Shown here: positions 62,301-64,000 of the stretch, in pieces
Numbering within the stretch: position 1 is the stretch's first letter
Layout: each line of letters starts with the position of its first letter
NCBI GenBank assembly: GCA_963969495.1
Contig: OZ018318.1
Coordinates: 172,616,040-172,680,039 of the forward strand
Source: Ceratothoa steindachneri
Taxonomy: Eukaryota > Arthropoda > Malacostraca > Isopoda > Cymothoidae
DNA: 64,000 nt
Direction of reading: 5' to 3'
The notes under the pieces: generated by a model
What the model was told of the DNA's origin: nothing
The model's input: only the letters and a program-made list of their open reading frames with translations
Databases searched by the model: none
Program-made: the position numbers and the translations under genes

Positions 62301-64000
62301 ACTCAAAAAAGGTGCGTGTAAGTTTATGCTTTCTGCATTATAAGATAACGAATGAGTAGTAATTTCTTACTGGGAAACATTATATCTAGTCTGGAAGAAG
62401 TGGATTTCCGGAGCATTCATACATACTTCAGGATTCGGTAGCGACCTTTAGGTCGAGTAAAATTCATCCACCTTCTACCAAGCAAACACACACTACAATA
62501 GTAACATTATTTACTCCATTATATGGAAGACAGAATAAAGAAATACAAAATGGATTTTGTTACGCAATTTATCGGTATTTAAATAACAAATAATAATAGA
62601 AAAGATGTAAGAGAGAAGTCAATCGCTAAACGCTTGATAATAAGTTGTATTGTATATACTGAATATTCGACAGATGATACGTTTTTGTAATGAGATTTAC
62701 CATTGATTCCTACTCTTATGGGGTAAAGTACTTTGGAAACGTTCAGTTTTACCTGAACCTTTCACTTAATTTCGATTTTCTTCATTGAGAGGGGATTTTT
62801 TTAAATACATATTTCTAGTTGAATTCCATTGAAGTCTCAATCCACTAGAAAACCATCTCTTCACCACCGGTGGGGGAAAACTCCGAAGAGTGGTTTTATG
62901 AGTTAAATTGATCACTTAGGCGGTATAAAAAATTAACAACTGAACTTAGAGCAACTAATAATACTCTACTCTTAAATAGTATCTTTAACATATCTAGATT
63001 AGATCTATTTAACTATTGATAGAACGATAAATCCCAACGAACAATGGAAGATGTATAGTATTTGGCGGCTTTTTCTTCTTTTATAAGTTATGCTTTTCCT
63101 TATGAACCTATCTCTCGTATCTATCTATCTGTTTTACATTTACATTTACTCAACAATACTGGATGGTATTTGGCGGCTTTTATCTTCTTTTATGAATTAT
63201 GTATTTCCTTATGAATCTATTTTTTGCGTCTATCTATATATCTATCAATTTGCATCCATATTGACTCACCAATAGTCATGTTAGGTAGGAGTTTTATCAT
63301 TCAGTTAAGATAAATACTCCGATCTCTCATTGGGGGTTTGAATGAAGAGGAAAGATAATATTGAGGCTAATAAAATATATCGAAGGAATTTTTCTTTCGT
63401 CTAATAACTTAATATGACCTCGTTTAGGATTTTTCTTAATGCAGCTCTTTTAAAAACATAAAGAATCGGGAGGAAAAGCGAATAAAACGATCCTTAGAAT
63501 ATTGACCATTCTTTGCATTTGCCAGACGGAGAAACGTTCGTCGCAATTTTTAAACGACGCGCCATAAAGAGTGAGGGGAATTTTAAGAAATTGCTGGAAG
63601 ATATTTGTAAAAGGGTAAAGGAATTTAAATGGCAAACGATGAAAATGGACTAGAAGGGGACAGGAATTCGTTAAGAAAATGCTTCAGCCTGAAGAATAAG
63701 ACTAAAAATAAAATTAATTAAAAAGTATTGAACAACTAAATAAAAGAAAAATGAACAAAGAAGAAAATATTAACGGAACAAATATATCAGTTTTATAATA
63801 AGAGAATTAGGATTTAACTTGAATTAGTGTCGATCACTTGGTTGAACTACATAATTGGGAAAATTCTTCCACAGTTTTCTGGATGCTACTCTCACACACG
63901 TTTAGGGCAACCAACTGTTCGCAAACGCTTCCACTCTAATAACGAATGTAAACAAATTTGGAGTAAGGGATTATTATGTGGAAAGTTGTTATTAAGGATT
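62301..64000. other. Unassigned AT-rich DNA with a 107-bp direct duplication
   Basis: GTATTTGGCGGCTTTT starts a block at 63058 that is repeated from 63165 with moderate divergence (to about 63272), including ATCTATCTAT-type runs. Nothing else is recognised. Confidence 0.5.

Overview
This is an intron-poor, AT-rich eukaryotic window. I recognise no ordinary host gene in it. Nearly everything that can be named is a mobile element, a mobile-element fossil or a simple repeat. The mixture is CR1/L2-, RTE- and jockey/I-like LINEs, Gypsy-type LTRs, DD-type mariners, Merlin, a Polinton-type DNA polymerase, and long (AT)n and (AG)n tracts. It suggests an invertebrate, most likely an arthropod and possibly a crustacean. 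That placement is inference from element content only.

Layout. 1-4190: a minus-strand jockey/I-like LINE (ORF1 zinc knuckles, then endonuclease), split between its knuckles by a plus-strand RTE-like LINE with a 5-bp target duplication. 4777-6916: a large solo LTR. 7215-9060: the C-terminal half of a Polinton-type polymerase gene, a convergent orphan ORF, and a 431-bp MITE inserted into the orphan's 5' side. 9061-9442: one of six copies of an unnamed repeat with a (GAT)n tail. 11858-22903: four CR1-like LINEs, all on the minus strand, head to tail, with an (AG)n tract at every 3' end; two are nearly full length and carry an esterase-type ORF1. 23223-28047: a complete Gypsy-type LTR element on the minus strand, with two 1366-bp LTRs, a perfect 5-bp target duplication, a polypurine tract and a gag-like frame but no pol. 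29326-40725: two related LTRs, a 21-bp minisatellite and long unassigned AT-rich DNA. 40833-48690: two mariner-like elements, an inverted pair of short-repeat arrays with a nested MITE, and a Merlin transposase fossil. 49328-50826: a solo LTR of the Gypsy element's family. 53730-55310: a decayed copy of a multi-copy invertebrate protein family without a named function. 56641-62300: more (GAT)n-tailed repeats, a polypyrimidine tract and two L2-like LINE copies.

No element looks able to move by itself. Every reverse transcriptase, polymerase and transposase here carries stops, frameshifts or deletions. The value of the window is in its nesting and in a few unexplained components: the orphan ORF beside the polymerase, the gag C-terminal region, the (GAT)n-tailed family, the inverted arrays, and the CR1 array joined at (AG)n seams.
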